A stretch of 64,000 nt of DNA from Amphibalanus amphitrite (taxonomy: Eukaryota; Arthropoda; Thecostraca; Balanomorpha; Balanidae), in contig NW_024881503.1 in assembly GCF_019059575.1 (NCBI RefSeq), forward strand, positions 682,001 to 746,000, given 5' to 3'. The notes below the pieces were generated by a model. The model made no database searches. It was given only the letters and a program-made list of their open reading frames with translations, and was not told the DNA's origin. Shown piece by piece: positions 30,278-41,537 of this stretch (position 1 is the first letter of the stretch; every line of letters begins with the position of its first letter). The position numbers and the translations under genes were made by a program.

Positions 30278-31740
30278 TATGCGGACAGCCTCAATGTCTA
30301 AGTGAGGCAATCGCGGACAGCCTGGTGTGGCACAATGTGGGGCTATCGCGGACAGCCGGGCATGTCGACAGGTGGCGCTATCGCGGACGGCCCTGCATGG
30401 ATGTATGTGGGGCTATCGCGGACGGCCCGGCATGTACGCATGTGGGGCTATCGCGGACAGGCGTGCATGTCTAAAGGTGGGGCTATCGCGGACAGCCCTG
30501 CATGTACGTAGGTGGGGCTATCGCGGACAGCCGTGCATGTCTATAGGTGGGGCTATGCGGACGGCCCAGCATGTATGTAGGTGGGGCGATCGCGGACCGC
30601 CGGGCATGTCTATAGGTGGGGCTATCGCGGACAGCCCTGCATGTATGTAGGTATAGGGCTATCGCGGACAGCCTGACGGGTCATAATGTGGGGCCATCGC
30701 GGACAGCCGTCCATGTCTGAATGTGAGGCTATCGCGGGCAGCCGTGCACGTCTGCAGGTGAGACTATCGCAGACAGCCGTGCATGTCTGCAGGTGAGGCT
30801 ATCGCGGACAGCCGTGCCTTCGTAGGTGAGGCTATCGCGGACAGCCTGACGTGTCACAATGTGGGGCCATCGCGGACAGCCGGCCATGTCTGCAGGTGAG
30901 GCTATCGCGCACAGCCGCGCACGTCTGCATGGTGAGGCTATCGCGGACAGCCGTGCACGTCTGCAGGTGAGGCTATCGCGGACAGCCGTGCCTTTTGGAG
31001 GTGAGGCTACCGCGGACAGCCTGACGTGTCACAATGTGGGGCCATCGCGGACAGCCGGCCATGTCTGCCGGTGAGGCTATCGCGGACAGCCGCGCACGTC
31101 TGCAGGTGAGACTATCGCGGACAGCCGTGCATGTCTGCAGGTGAGGCTATCGCGGACAGCCGTGCCTTTTGTAGGTGAGGCTATCGCGGACAGCCTGACG
31201 TGTCACAATGTGGGGCCATCGCGGACAGCCGTGCACGTTTGCAGGTGAGACTATCGCGGACAGCCGTGCATGTTTGCAGGTGGGGCGATCGCGGACAGCC
31301 GTGCCTTTGTAGGTGAGGCTATCGCGGACAGCCTGACGTGTCACAATGTGGGGCCATCGCGGACAGCCGGCCATGTCTGCAGGTGAGGCTATCGCGGACA
31401 GCCGTGCATGTCTGCAGGTGAGGCTATCGCGGACAGCCGTGCCTTTTGTAGGTGAGGTTATCGCGGACAGCCTGACGTGTCACAATGTGGGGCCATCGCG
31501 GACAGCCGGCCATGTCTGCAGGTGAGGCTATCGCGGACAGCCGCGCACGTCTGCAGGTGTGACTATCGCGGACAGCTGTGTATGTCGGCATGTGAGGCTG
31601 TCGCGGACAGCCGTGCCTTTTTGTAGGTGAGGCTATCGCAGACAGCCGGGCATGTCTGTAGGTGGGGCTATCGCGGACAGCAGTGTATGTGTAGATGCAG
31701 CTATCACAAACAGCCCTTGTTGTCTGTAGGGGAGTCTAAG
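30278..31740. repeat. 35-bp minisatellite in the retrotransposon leader
   Basis: About 40 copies of a 35-bp unit built around GGCTATCGCGGACAGCC. From about 30670 a higher-order pattern appears: a variant with GACGTGTCACAATGTGG recurs every five units (near 30846, 31022, 31197), then every four (near 31336, 31475). Short ORFs across the array on both strands are repeat artefacts. Confidence 0.9.
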
Positions 31741-32928
31741 TGGACAGGTGAGGGGATGGGACAGGGCCACTATGGCAAACAGGCGCCGCCGGAGGGGGTG
31801 TCGGCCGACCCTGATTATCTCTCAGCCTTGGCGCCGGGTCGGAAAGCATCATTGCGTCACAGTCAGGCGTTGCCAACTGATGTCAGATAGGTGCGCGTTC
31901 CGTGTAGGTGTACGGTCGGTGGACGTGCCCATGGCGGTAATGCAGCATATCAGCAGGCATTCGTGCATCCACAGAGTGGCACATTGCCAGCAGAGACCTG
32001 ACCCCCATTCGGCCGGTGCAGACCGATGCAAGGCAACACCCCCGATCAACGGCAGTCCGACCGCCGGCTGCAGGCCCGTCACGGCCTTGGTCAAGGGCAG
32101 CTGACGTCACGCCGGATGAGTCACCCGGCCGCCCCCCGGTGCGGAGGACGGTCAAGTGTCACACGCCCGCGCCTGCGCCGCTGGCAACCACGTGACCATC
32201 AGTAGCTATCGTTGCTGCCGCCGCCCGCGGCGCTACCAGCGGTGGAAGTGCCACCTAGAGCTGACGTCACGATCATGCAATGGCTGGTCGGACCCACCAA
32301 GATGGCGTCCGGGCGACAGGGCATTGGGCGTAGGCCATGGACATCAATTGATGCCAGGCAAGCAAAGAGTATATAGGGCTAAAATGCATGGCAGGCTAAG
32401 AACGGCAATGACTGGGGCCAGGCAAGCAATGACATGGGTGGAAAGAACCATTGTAGGTACGGAAGAGGAGGTCATCCTGGTTGGCTGGGCACAAGATAAA
32501 TGTACAGAAAGTCACAGGTTCATGCACTGGCAATCACACCGGGGGGTGAGCTGCTCCCCAGGCACATTGCAGGTGGTGAGACACCTGATTGCAGTTAGAG
32601 TAGGGCTCGTAATGGTCAGTAATGTGGCGCATGGCGCCCGGCCTCGGCTAGGGGGGGGGGGGGCGCGATGTGGGCAAACTCTTATCATGTATGCTATATT
32701 GAATCGCCACTAGCGAGCACATGAGTGAGTAAGGTGCAAGTGGCAATCACCACCGGCGTGTCATGGGACGCGGCGAGGAACGGGCGAGACAAATCAAAAT
32801 GGCGCCCGGCGCCTGGGGGGTATCCCCATGCACGCGGTGAAAGCCGTCGACAGACCTAGTTAGGTAGCAGGGAATGTCAAGAACATACCTGCAGTTTGGC
32901 GCCGTCGAGGGGCCATCGCGACCACAGG
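31741..32928. other. retrotransposon 5' leader, non-coding
   Basis: It lies between A1 and the minisatellite. It contains two TGACGTCA sites (32102-32109, 32262-32269), which could be promoter elements, and a G-run at about 32651-32664. A 185-codon plus-strand frame (32156-32713) has no recognisable domain. Confidence 0.4.
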
Positions 32929-33288
32929 AGGATCCTAGGTTTTTTCTCTCGCTGATGCCGGTGTGCAGGAACTCTTTCGGCGTCGGAAAACTATGGTGAT
33001 GTTTTCCAGCGTTGCCTTTCTTTCACGGATTTTGTTTTTTGTTGGATTTGCTACTCACATATTTATTATACCTAATAATTCCATTGTCGTTGTAACATGC
33101 TTGGTGAGGGCAAAACATTGGCATTATTTCCTTTCCCATTAATATTAAAGTATTGCCTGATTATCTCGTCTAGTGCTGCCATCTGTCGAATGTTGTTCTC
33201 CCTAGCTGTTCATCAACCTAGGGGTCGCCGCAGTCTGCCCTTTCACTAATGTCCCGTGATTTTCGCCGGCGCTAATACGGTCCCATTA
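32929..33288 (-). repeat. split direct repeat A1 (360 bp)
   Basis: 5' end of the retrotransposon on the minus strand and full-length match to 25513-25872. Its outer edge (GGTCCCATTA) lies 90 bp before the splice acceptor of the transporter gene. Confidence 0.92.
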
Positions 33289-33378
33289 TGTTGTTAGGTA
33301 TATGGATAACATTCTTTGTATGATGTTTCATGCTGTGAGCTTTGACTGCAGTTTGTAACTGCTTATTCTATTTTTCAG

Positions 33379-33458
33379 GTTCTGTCATATTTGGCTGCTC
33401 CAACGCTCTCAAGCCACCTGAATGGTGATTTCAACATAATAAGTCACCTGCTGCAAAT
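33379..33458 (+). promoter_or_regulatory. transporter 5' UTR segment with a 5-codon uORF
   Basis: A good acceptor (TCTATTTTTCAG|GT) ends at 33378, so an upstream non-coding exon is likely. Between it and the ATG at 33459 is a minimal upstream ORF (33422-33439, ATG GTG ATT TCA ACA TAA) that could reduce translation of the main frame. Confidence 0.4.
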
Positions 33459-36400
33459 ATGAATATTGATGATGTATACTCACACATTGGGCAGTTTGGA
33501 CCTCAGCAAAAGAAATACATGGCAATATCTTATGTTACACTAGGTTTTTACGCTGCTGTAGCCACATTCAACCAGCAGTTTGCATGTAAGTTGTTACTAT
33601 TGTTAATAGTTATCCAGTTGAGGGTCTGATATTACCACTAGATGACCATTGTCATCTGGTCTTTTCACCTCAGTTCATTGATTTTGCCTGACTTGTTGTG
33701 GTTGCTCAGACCATTTTGAATATGCCTGTGTGTGTTGTGATCTCTGTCCTTGTACTCTCTTTCAGTTGCTTTCAATCATAGCATTGTTGTGTGACATGAA
33801 TAAAGCAAGAAATTAGGAATCCTTTCAAATTTCAAGTACAGCTTGTTAACTTCAATCAAATCCCCTAACAGCAACTATTTCTGTATTTGCTGATCCATAC
33901 ATAATCACCACTTACCCTGACAGTATGGCATGTATTTCCCTGTGTCTCTTTACAGGCTGGGAGCCCAGCTTCCAGTGTGAGCATGTGAACGGCTCAGTGC
34001 TGGTGGATCAGTGCTGGGATGGCTGTGCCGACCACTGCACCGCCATTGTCTTCAACACTTCCTACAGCACAGTGGTCACTGAGGTGAGGGGGTGGGGGTG
34101 GCTGACATTCTGATAAATATCCCTGCTATAGCAGTTGTCTGCTGGTGATGTGCTGCTGATTGATTGGTTCTGAGGCAGAGTTATCAGCCAGGACAGATGT
34201 GTAACCCTCTGTGTCCTTATTATCACTATGTTCTTGTAACCTTCTTAGGTGATCCTGTGATAATCCTTTGATTCCCTGTTGCTAGTGAGAACTTCTGTGT
34301 TACCATGTAAGCTTTCATTCCTCGCTTCTAGCATCCATTGAGGTTTGTTTGGGATGCTGTGACCCTGTGTGACCTAGAGATACTGTGACTTGATTACCTG
34401 ATCCCCCACTGGTCATGGCTGGCAGTGGGAGTTGGTGTGTGACCCTTAGGCCCTGTGCGACCTTGTATGACCCTGTGTGACCTAGAGACGCTGTGACTGC
34501 CAGCCATGACCCACTGGTCGTGGCTGGCAGTGGGAGTTGGCATGTGACATTGTGACCCTGTATGACCTTGTGACCGTGTATGACCTCATATGACTGTGTG
34601 ACCTCATGTGACCCTCTGTGACCCTGTATGACCTGATTCCTCCACCACCATCAGCAGTGGGAGCTGGTGTGTGAACTTGTTACCTACCCGGTACGACCCT
34701 GTATGGCCCTGTGACCCTATGTGACCCCATGTGACCCTGTATGACCTGCTCCCCTCCCGCCGGCAGTGGGAGCTGGTGTGTGACCGCGCCTGGCAGCCCC
34801 GCTCGGCCCAGTCGGCCTTCATGCTCGGCCTGGTCGTCTCGGCTCTGATGTCGGGCCCACTCTCGGACCGGTTCGGACGACTGAGGCTGGTCTGCGTCAT
34901 GTCTGCCGCCTCGCTGCTCACAGTGGGAACACAGGCGCTGGCCGGCTCCGTCGAGGTCTACATCGTGGCCAGGTCAGTCTGAGTCATCATCTTCACCCCT
35001 TACAACCTTACATGTCGACGGAAAGAGGGGTTCGGGAGGCCGCACTCAGTTTAATGACCCCGGCGGGCTGGCTCCTGTGCGCTATGTTATGCTCTTCACG
35101 CCCGGTAGTTCGTAGCTCGTTTACATTAAATACTCCTATGATCCGTACTCCGTACTTTTGCACTTTGTTATGCTTTTATGTCCACCTTCTCTGTATTATG
35201 GTTGCAATGCATGGTCATTGGCCAGCTCTACTCAAGAGTCCGAGCGCATCTTTTCTTTTCAATGTAGCCATATCTGTACCTCCTTCAATGGGTCACATAT
35301 AGTCTACGCTTTGAAGAGAGACGCCCTCTTGCACTCGTTCATTCCCCTGTACTTATCTGTCCCCAGGCTGGTGAACGGCGCGCTGCACATGGGCGTCGTG
35401 CTGGCCGGGTTCGTGCTGCAGCAGGAGCTGGTAGGGCCCGAGTACCGTGCCATTACCGGCAACCTGAGCGGCTGCTTCTTCTCCGTCGGTCTGATGGTGC
35501 TGGCAGGCCTGGCGCGCGTCTGCAGTAGCTGGCGAGTCCTCTACGGCGCCACCGTGGCGCTCGGCTGCAGCGTGCCCCTCCTCTGGCTGTGAGTGGCGCT
35601 CGTTATCTAGCGCTTGGAGCTTTATCGCCCTTTCTTGGCTGTGTTCCTCTTCACTTTGAAGATATTGACTTTATTGTTAGCTCTCACTTACATAAGTGGC
35701 AGTTAAAATTCGCCGTTGATGTTTAAAAGTTAGCGCTTTCCTTGCATTTATTGTTTCACTTTTCAGTCATGCAATTTTGAAATAAGAGGTGATGTGATAA
35801 ATGAATAATTAGTGCTGACAAAAGCGACGCTGTTACCAAGACATCCTGTTGGATCTCTCAACTCTGATGTGTCTCGCTATCCCACAGTTACTTGCCGGAG
35901 AGTCCACGCTGGCTGCTAGTCCGCGGTCACAGGGAGCAGGCCGTGCGCGTCCTCCGAACAATCGCCTCGGGGAACGGTCGACCGCTGACCCGTGACCTCA
36001 GTGACCTGAGGTCACCGCGCTCTGCCGATACAGAGGATATCTGCACGCTGCTGCGCACGAGACGCGGCGCTCTCTGGGTCGGCATCCAGATGGTCGCCTG
36101 GTGAGTGCTAGGCGCGCGGTCTCTAACCAACAGGCTCGGGCTGCTTCCGCGGCTGAATGTAGATTCGTAATTGAGATTTTCCAGCTCTTTCAGCAAACTT
36201 TCTGGCTTCAGTATTCAAGTCGGATCGTCTGGCTCTACGAAACTCACCTGGCTCTCTGACTGATGTTTGTGGAACTCTGGGAGGACAGAGCGTAACTGAC
36301 GTAACTTCTCAATGACAAAACATAACTGACAGAGCTTCACTTCACCAATCCCTAACAAAGGCTTGCTGGTTGAATGGTCTGACTTTTCCCCTCCCTAATT

Positions 36401-38817
36401 CTACCCGAGCAGCATGACTCGGTTTCTGTAGCCTTTGAGACAAAGTTATTGACAATATCGCCTTCGCCCGCTATGCTGTGTTCACGTTCTGTCTTGCTGC
36501 GACGCTCCCCAGCCCGCTCTAACCGTTCGTCTGTGTAACATCTACGTCCTACGGCAGGTTCACGGTCAACCTAGGCTTCTACAGTCTGACGGCCGCCACG
36601 GGCACGGTCGGCGGAGACCGGTTCGTCAACTTCGCCATCGCCGGGTTCGTGGACCTGCCGGCACACCTGCTGGTGTACTTCATATTGGACAGGTAGGTGA
36701 GATGACGGCACTGGCAGACAGACTTTGAGACCTGACCTCCGCGTGCTTTGTCGTAGACGAGTTTTCCCCCTCTTTTTCACGCAAGTATGAAGTGTTTTTT
36801 ACATGTCTTGATGTAGAGTCGCTCCAAAATGTCCGTGGTTTGGAATTGGTGCGATAAACCTGCGGTATGGTAATGTATAATGTATGTGGTATGTTCAGTC
36901 TATCAGCAAGCATCTTGACCTCATCCCACCTTTCCGGTGTTTTATTTACTCTTAGGTCTTTCCTAACGTTCCGAAATTCTACGTGACGTGACTAGCTAGG
37001 CCCTGTTCGGTGCTGCTTGCAGTATGTTAGTATGGCCCGCCCTGTCGCGGTCTCCAGGTTCGGCCGCCGCCGCTGCCTCTGCGGCTTGTTCCTGGGCGGC
37101 GCTCTCGGCTGTCTGGGGGTGCTGGTGCTGCCCGCAGCGGCCGATAGGAGCCAGCTCAGCGCACGCACCGCCTGCCTCTGGCTCGGTAAGACTGGAGAGT
37201 GGAGACCCGCAGAGGACCGCGTGTGCTTGAGATGTGTCGACGGCAGATTTAGGTAACAAATTACTTACGGCTACTAACTATAAGCCATTCTGTAGCGTGT
37301 AATGGTTGGTGTTTTGTATTCTCCAAACGACAAGTGTAAATACGTCGAACCGTCTTCTTAACACCACCAAGAGATATTGCCATAACAGACGGCATATTAT
37401 CAGCTCAGAGCTGGTCACAGGCACAAAAAAAAAATACCTGCTTTGTGCTTATGTAACTCTCTGTCCGTGTTTTATAATCTTATCCATATTCTTTCATGTC
37501 CATCTTTCTCCCTGGCCTTGCCCACGTTCTGCTCTAACAGCGTCCTCACCCTCTCCCCAGGCAAGCTGATGATGTCGGCCGTCTTCACCACCGTGTACGT
37601 CCACACGCTGGAGATTTTCCCCACGTCCGTGCGTAACCGCGGCATCAGCACCATCAATGCGTGGGCGCGCCTCTCCGGCCTCTTCTACCCGTTCATGGTG
37701 ACACTGGTAAGGAGGGGTGCCCGTGGGGGCTGCTATGTTGTAAGGGATCACGCAAGCCGTTAGGTTGACGTAAGCCGTAAGAGGTGACGTAAGCCGTTAG
37801 GGCTGATATAAGTCGTAAGAGGTGACGTGCCTGAGCCGTGATGGGTGCTGTAAGACGGGGAGGGGTGCCGTGAGCCGAGGGGATACCGTGAGGGACGTGA
37901 CCCGTCTGCTATTCACTGGGCTAAGAGTTTTTGTGTGCCCCAAAGAACTGTTCTGCCTGAATAAGATATGTCCCCAGGGTTCGTTACTAGTGTCTACTCA
38001 TGACTCACAGTCATAGGTGGAACTTTGTGCCGAGCTGGGAGGGCCCCAGCTCTCCAAATTCGACGCCGGCTTGGCTTTGGAGTGGCAACAGACCGCGGAG
38101 GTCAAGGTCACCGCTAGGGCGGCGGCGGATTTGCTGCGCCCGGGCCCTCCCAGATCCGCACAAAGTTCCACCCGTGCTCACAGTAATTAGTATTCCCGCC
38201 GTATATGTATCCCGCAGGTCTCCCTCATTTCACAGTGTTCAGTACTAATATTGTCTGTGTTACACAGGACTTTTGGTACCCTCATCTCACAGTGGTCAGT
38301 TGACTATATTGACTATATATTTGATATTGACGGTGTCCCCCAGGAGTCTGTGATACCGGGCCTGCGGTAGATAATACTATAACTGTCTCTCCCTAATATC
38401 CCCAGGACTCTGATACCCTGTGGTCAGCTACCCTGTGATACCCCACAGTGGTCAGCACTGATACTGACCGTCCCCCAGGACTCTGTGATACCGGGCCTGC
38501 AGTACGCCGTGCTCGGGGGCCTGATGCTGCTCTCGGGCGCCCTGGCTCCACTGCTCCCGGAGACCGCCGGCCGGCCGCTGTTCGCCACGGTAGCCCAGCT
38601 GGTGGGCGCCGAGGCCGGTCCGTCTCCCCTGCACGGTCTGCTGCGGGACGATAGTGACAGAATAGAGTCGGTGCCGCTGACAGCCGGACTGGAGGACGGC
38701 CCGGGAGCCCGCTGGGACGGGAGGGAGGTCTGGAAGGAGCTCCAGGAGACGGAGGACTGGGAGGAGGGCTCGACAGATGGCGTCCCAACCGCTGATGGCA
38801 GGACTTGTGATACGTGA
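33459..38817 (+). CDS. SLC22-family organic ion transporter (9 coding exons)
   Basis: 547-aa, 12-helix major facilitator of the plasma membrane. Coding exons: 33459-33585, 33956-34083, 34767-34972, 35367-35588, 35888-36100, 36558-36692, 37058-37185, 37561-37706, 38479-38817. All have GT/AG borders and the frame stays open. It starts MNIDDVYSHIGQFGPQQKK, as usual for the family. A 45-residue Cys-rich extracellular loop has two N-glycosylation sites (NGS, NTS). Then come VVTEWELVCD (82-91), the MFS loop GPLSDRFGR (115-123), LPESPRWL (230-237), TLEIFPTSVRNRG (402-414) and LPETAGRPL (461-469). The TM11 site that is Asp in vertebrate OCTs aligns, from memory, with Arg423, so an anion-, carnitine- or carcinine-type substrate is as likely as a cation. 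The C-terminal tail is acidic. A Ngaro-like element lies just upstream in antisense. Confidence 0.92.
34340..34760. repeat. intron-2 tandem repeats with copies of the exon-3 acceptor
   Basis: Diverged short repeats of GTGACCCTGTATGACCT type are interspersed with at least three copies of the GGCAGTGGGAGCTGGTGTGT junction (about 34418-34443, 34521-34549, 34651-34675) before the real exon 3 at 34767. Confidence 0.75.
38016..38172. mobile_element. 157-bp MITE in transporter intron 8
   Basis: Inverted ends GGTGGAACTTTGTGC...GGGAGGGCCC and GGGCCCTCCC...GCACAAAGTTCCACC pair over about 31 bp with two or three mismatches. The target duplication is unclear; CTCACAGT occurs just outside both ends. Confidence 0.6.
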
Positions 38818-38912
38818 TGAGGGGAAGAGAAGAAGATACAGGGGATAGAAATGGATACGTGATGGAGGGGAGAGAATAAGATATAGCGGATAGGAATGGA
38901 TACGTGATGTAG
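38808..38912. repeat. ~53-bp tandem repeat overlapping the transporter stop codon
   Basis: Two full units and the start of a third, each beginning GATACGTGATG, span the last codons and the beginning of the 3' UTR. Confidence 0.6.
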
Positions 38913-41008
38913 CGATAGGGGAAATGAACGAGCATACCTATAGCTGGTACGAGGTGAGAGGCACTGTGATCATGATGGGCTGATTTTAGATGAGTTTGAT
39001 GCGGCATGGCTGTGTCATGAATTACTGGGTGCATCCGTGGCTCGTGCAGATAGGTACAACTACATCTTGTTCTCCGTATGTCACCGATGCTAGCTCAGAG
39101 TATACGGGTGGCCTCACCCCGTAGTTATTTCCCGGGACCTTTATTTCACGACTGTTCCTAGACGTTCCAAGGGAAACATCGTGGACCATACATTCTACTA
39201 TTGTTCCTAGCTGGGCTCACATTTTCAGACTGTTGTTAGCGGCTGTACGGCTTACTTTTTGCGGTTGTATATGTTTACACACGGCTACATTTGTATTTTG
39301 TGTATTTTGCTCGTTTGACTCGGACGAAAACTTGAATGAAGTAATGGTTTTAAAGGTCAGGAAGGACCGAAGAAACTTTGGAAAGGTTTATGGCGCAGTT
39401 GCTGCGTTATTTTAGCTATCGGATTTATTATGAAGTTTTATTCGTTTGATCTGGATCTTATCGTGGTGCAATTCATTGAATTATGGTGGAATCTGTGAGC
39501 GCAATTGTCAATCTACTGATGAATGTTTGTCAACAAATGTTGCCATCATTTGGATGTGCGCTCTGCTGGAGCTGTATTTTGCGTAATTTATCCTGAATGG
39601 CCAATGCCCAATGGGTACACGTCAAGCGTTCATCGCTTGTGCCAATGTTCCCGGCGTTTGGTCTGTGCCTGTGATGTGAGGTGTACTGTTTTATACGTGT
39701 ACCGTGTGCTGGTGTATCGTAGTGCTCACGCCGTCCCACTCTCGCCGTTAACTGTGATCGATGTTGCCCGTGCTCCAATTTCGGATGATGCCCTTTTGAC
39801 TTCGGATGTTGCCCGTCTTCTAACTTCTGATGATGCCCGTCTTATAACTTCGGTTGGTGTTCTGTGCTGTACCATTTACTGTTGCTTTTGCGACGGGCTA
39901 CTGCAGTACTCTACCGTATGTTTTGCTGTGCTGATTTTTTTTGCCGGACATTGTTAATTTTTTTGGGGGGGTGCGAGCTCGTTGGATTTTCTGAATTTTT
40001 TAAGGGATTTTGTGATCGTCTTTTACTGCTCTTTTCCGAACTTAATGTAACTCTTTCGGACAGGTGTATTTGTTTTTCATTCGGTACGTTTTGCGGCTTC
40101 CCCTGATCCAAATGCTGAAAATGTCATAACAAGATCCAAAGATCTTTACAGCATTGTTACAATGGGTGTTTGTTTATTTCATACTACATTTTTGATCTGC
40201 GTACTGAAGTTAGAACAAATAAGCTGAAAAGAAATGTCATTATATGACGGGAAGCATAGTTCAAACTCTTCAGACTACCTCAGAGGAGCAAATGTCAAAC
40301 GTATTTACGAAGCATTTATATATCTCTGATCTGCTCATATGGTGCCATCGCTGGTGACTGATCTATTGTCTACACTGTTACCGCGACCTTATTGTGTGTG
40401 TATGAACCATTGTCCCTCCAACAGACGTGGTTATCAACTCCTCTTCGGTAGTGCTTGAAATTAAATGTAATGTTTCGTTAGTTGTCATTTCAAGATTACC
40501 CAGGTAGAGCTCCTAATTTATGTTTAGTGTCCTAGATGCGACGCGTAAAACTCATATTTTCTCGTTCATTGTAGTAACGCTACCAGCACCTCTCGACGTT
40601 TTTCGACGTTTACTGTGATCACGAACTCTCGATGGAGCTAAACCCGGCCGTGTTTTGTAATATATCCTGCACTACACGTTATTCCCAATCGTACACTGTG
40701 ATGGTATTCTGGCTGGTGCAGTCATTATTTATGCATCTGTAGCCAGCTGTGGCCGATCTGTGTACGGGGAGTCCCGTTTCGTACGGGCGCGATGCTCGTT
40801 ATACGATAGGAAGTTGTTGATGTGGGAGGGTGGTGGGACGCTCAGTGTTCTGTGATGTACTGTTTGAGCTGTTGTTGACCAATACAGTGTGCTGTGATAT
40901 CAGAGGGTGTTTATTGACGGCTTCGTGAGAGCTCGCACCAGCTGATAACGAATCGATTACGTCAATTGTGTGAGAGCGTAGAAACGAAGCGTTTTAGCTC
41001 GCTTCATT
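38913..41008. other. transporter 3' UTR and intergenic sequence
   Basis: No canonical AATAAA was found close to the stop; ATTAAA near 40460 is a candidate. A 144-codon frame (39523-39957) contains short DNA repeats (GATGCCCGTCTT) and no recognisable domain, so it is not called a gene. Confidence 0.3.
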
Positions 41009-41240
41009 TTAACCTGTTAGTTTCTACGTCCCCTAAGGTTTTCAGCGAATATCTCGAAAACCTTTGCATCGCTGTTTTTGGTACACCTAATGATGCATCC
41101 TTTCCCAGCATGTGAAAAATCAAACCAGGATTATTTAAGCTCAAGTGACGTCACCTTACGCTCGCCATAGCCAGTTCTGTTGACTGAACGGTTGCTTTAA
41201 AACTTCTAGTGACTGATAAAGCGACTTTGTTCTTAGCTAA
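41009..41240. mobile_element. diverged fragment of the 8685 TTAA family
   Basis: It begins TTAACCTGTTAG at 41009. It then follows 8700-8940 (CGAATATCTCGAAAAC, GCTGTTTTTGGTACACCT, CATGTGAAAA, ACTGAACGGTTGCTTTAAAAC) with many substitutions. No right terminus was found. Confidence 0.5.
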
Positions 41241-41537
41241 GCCGACATTGGCAGTGCCTCTCAAGGCTAAAGCATGACTTGCGGTGGTCGTGCTGGAAGA
41301 TCAAAGCTTCCGTCTGGCGATCCTGAGCTACCAGATTAAACTTCGAGCGGCCATAGCCAAACGGGCGGGACGTGATTCGGACGGGTTGTGTCCATGGACG
41401 GGTTCAACGTTCAGGCGGAACAGTAAACCGTGCTCTGGCGAGGACATGTCGTCTTGCACCTGCAATCATGCACGCCTGGCATTGAGTGCTGCAGTGTTCG
41501 TTTCGGTGAATTGGATCGTATGCGATTGACAAACATA

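Larger units (their letters stand above)
25289..33288 (-). mobile_element. Ngaro-like tyrosine-recombinase retrotransposon (DIRS order), 8.0 kb
   Basis: On the minus strand the order is A1 (33288-32929), leader, Gag-like, RT-RNase H and tyrosine recombinase ORFs, then B1 (26033-25873), A2 (25872-25513), a 63-bp spacer and B2 (25449-25289). This A1-B1-A2-B2 split direct repeat layout is the hallmark of Ngaro/PAT-type elements, which integrate through a circular intermediate using a recombinase instead of an integrase. No methyltransferase ORF is present, which favours Ngaro over DIRS1 or PAT. All catalytic motifs are intact and the repeat copies are nearly identical, so insertion is recent and the copy may be autonomous. 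No target duplication is seen, as expected. Confidence 0.92.

Noticed and set aside
30278-31740. repetitive-protein gene in the 35-bp array
   Set aside because: 35 is not a multiple of 3, frames break often, and the array lies in a retrotransposon leader.
32156-32713. 185-codon ORF in the retrotransposon leader
   Set aside because: It is on the strand opposite to the element's genes and has no recognisable domain; it is open by composition.
39523-39957. 144-codon Cys-rich ORF after the transporter
   Set aside because: It lies in the probable 3' UTR, shows DNA-level repeats (GATGCCCGTCTT) and lacks a signal peptide, domain or splice context.
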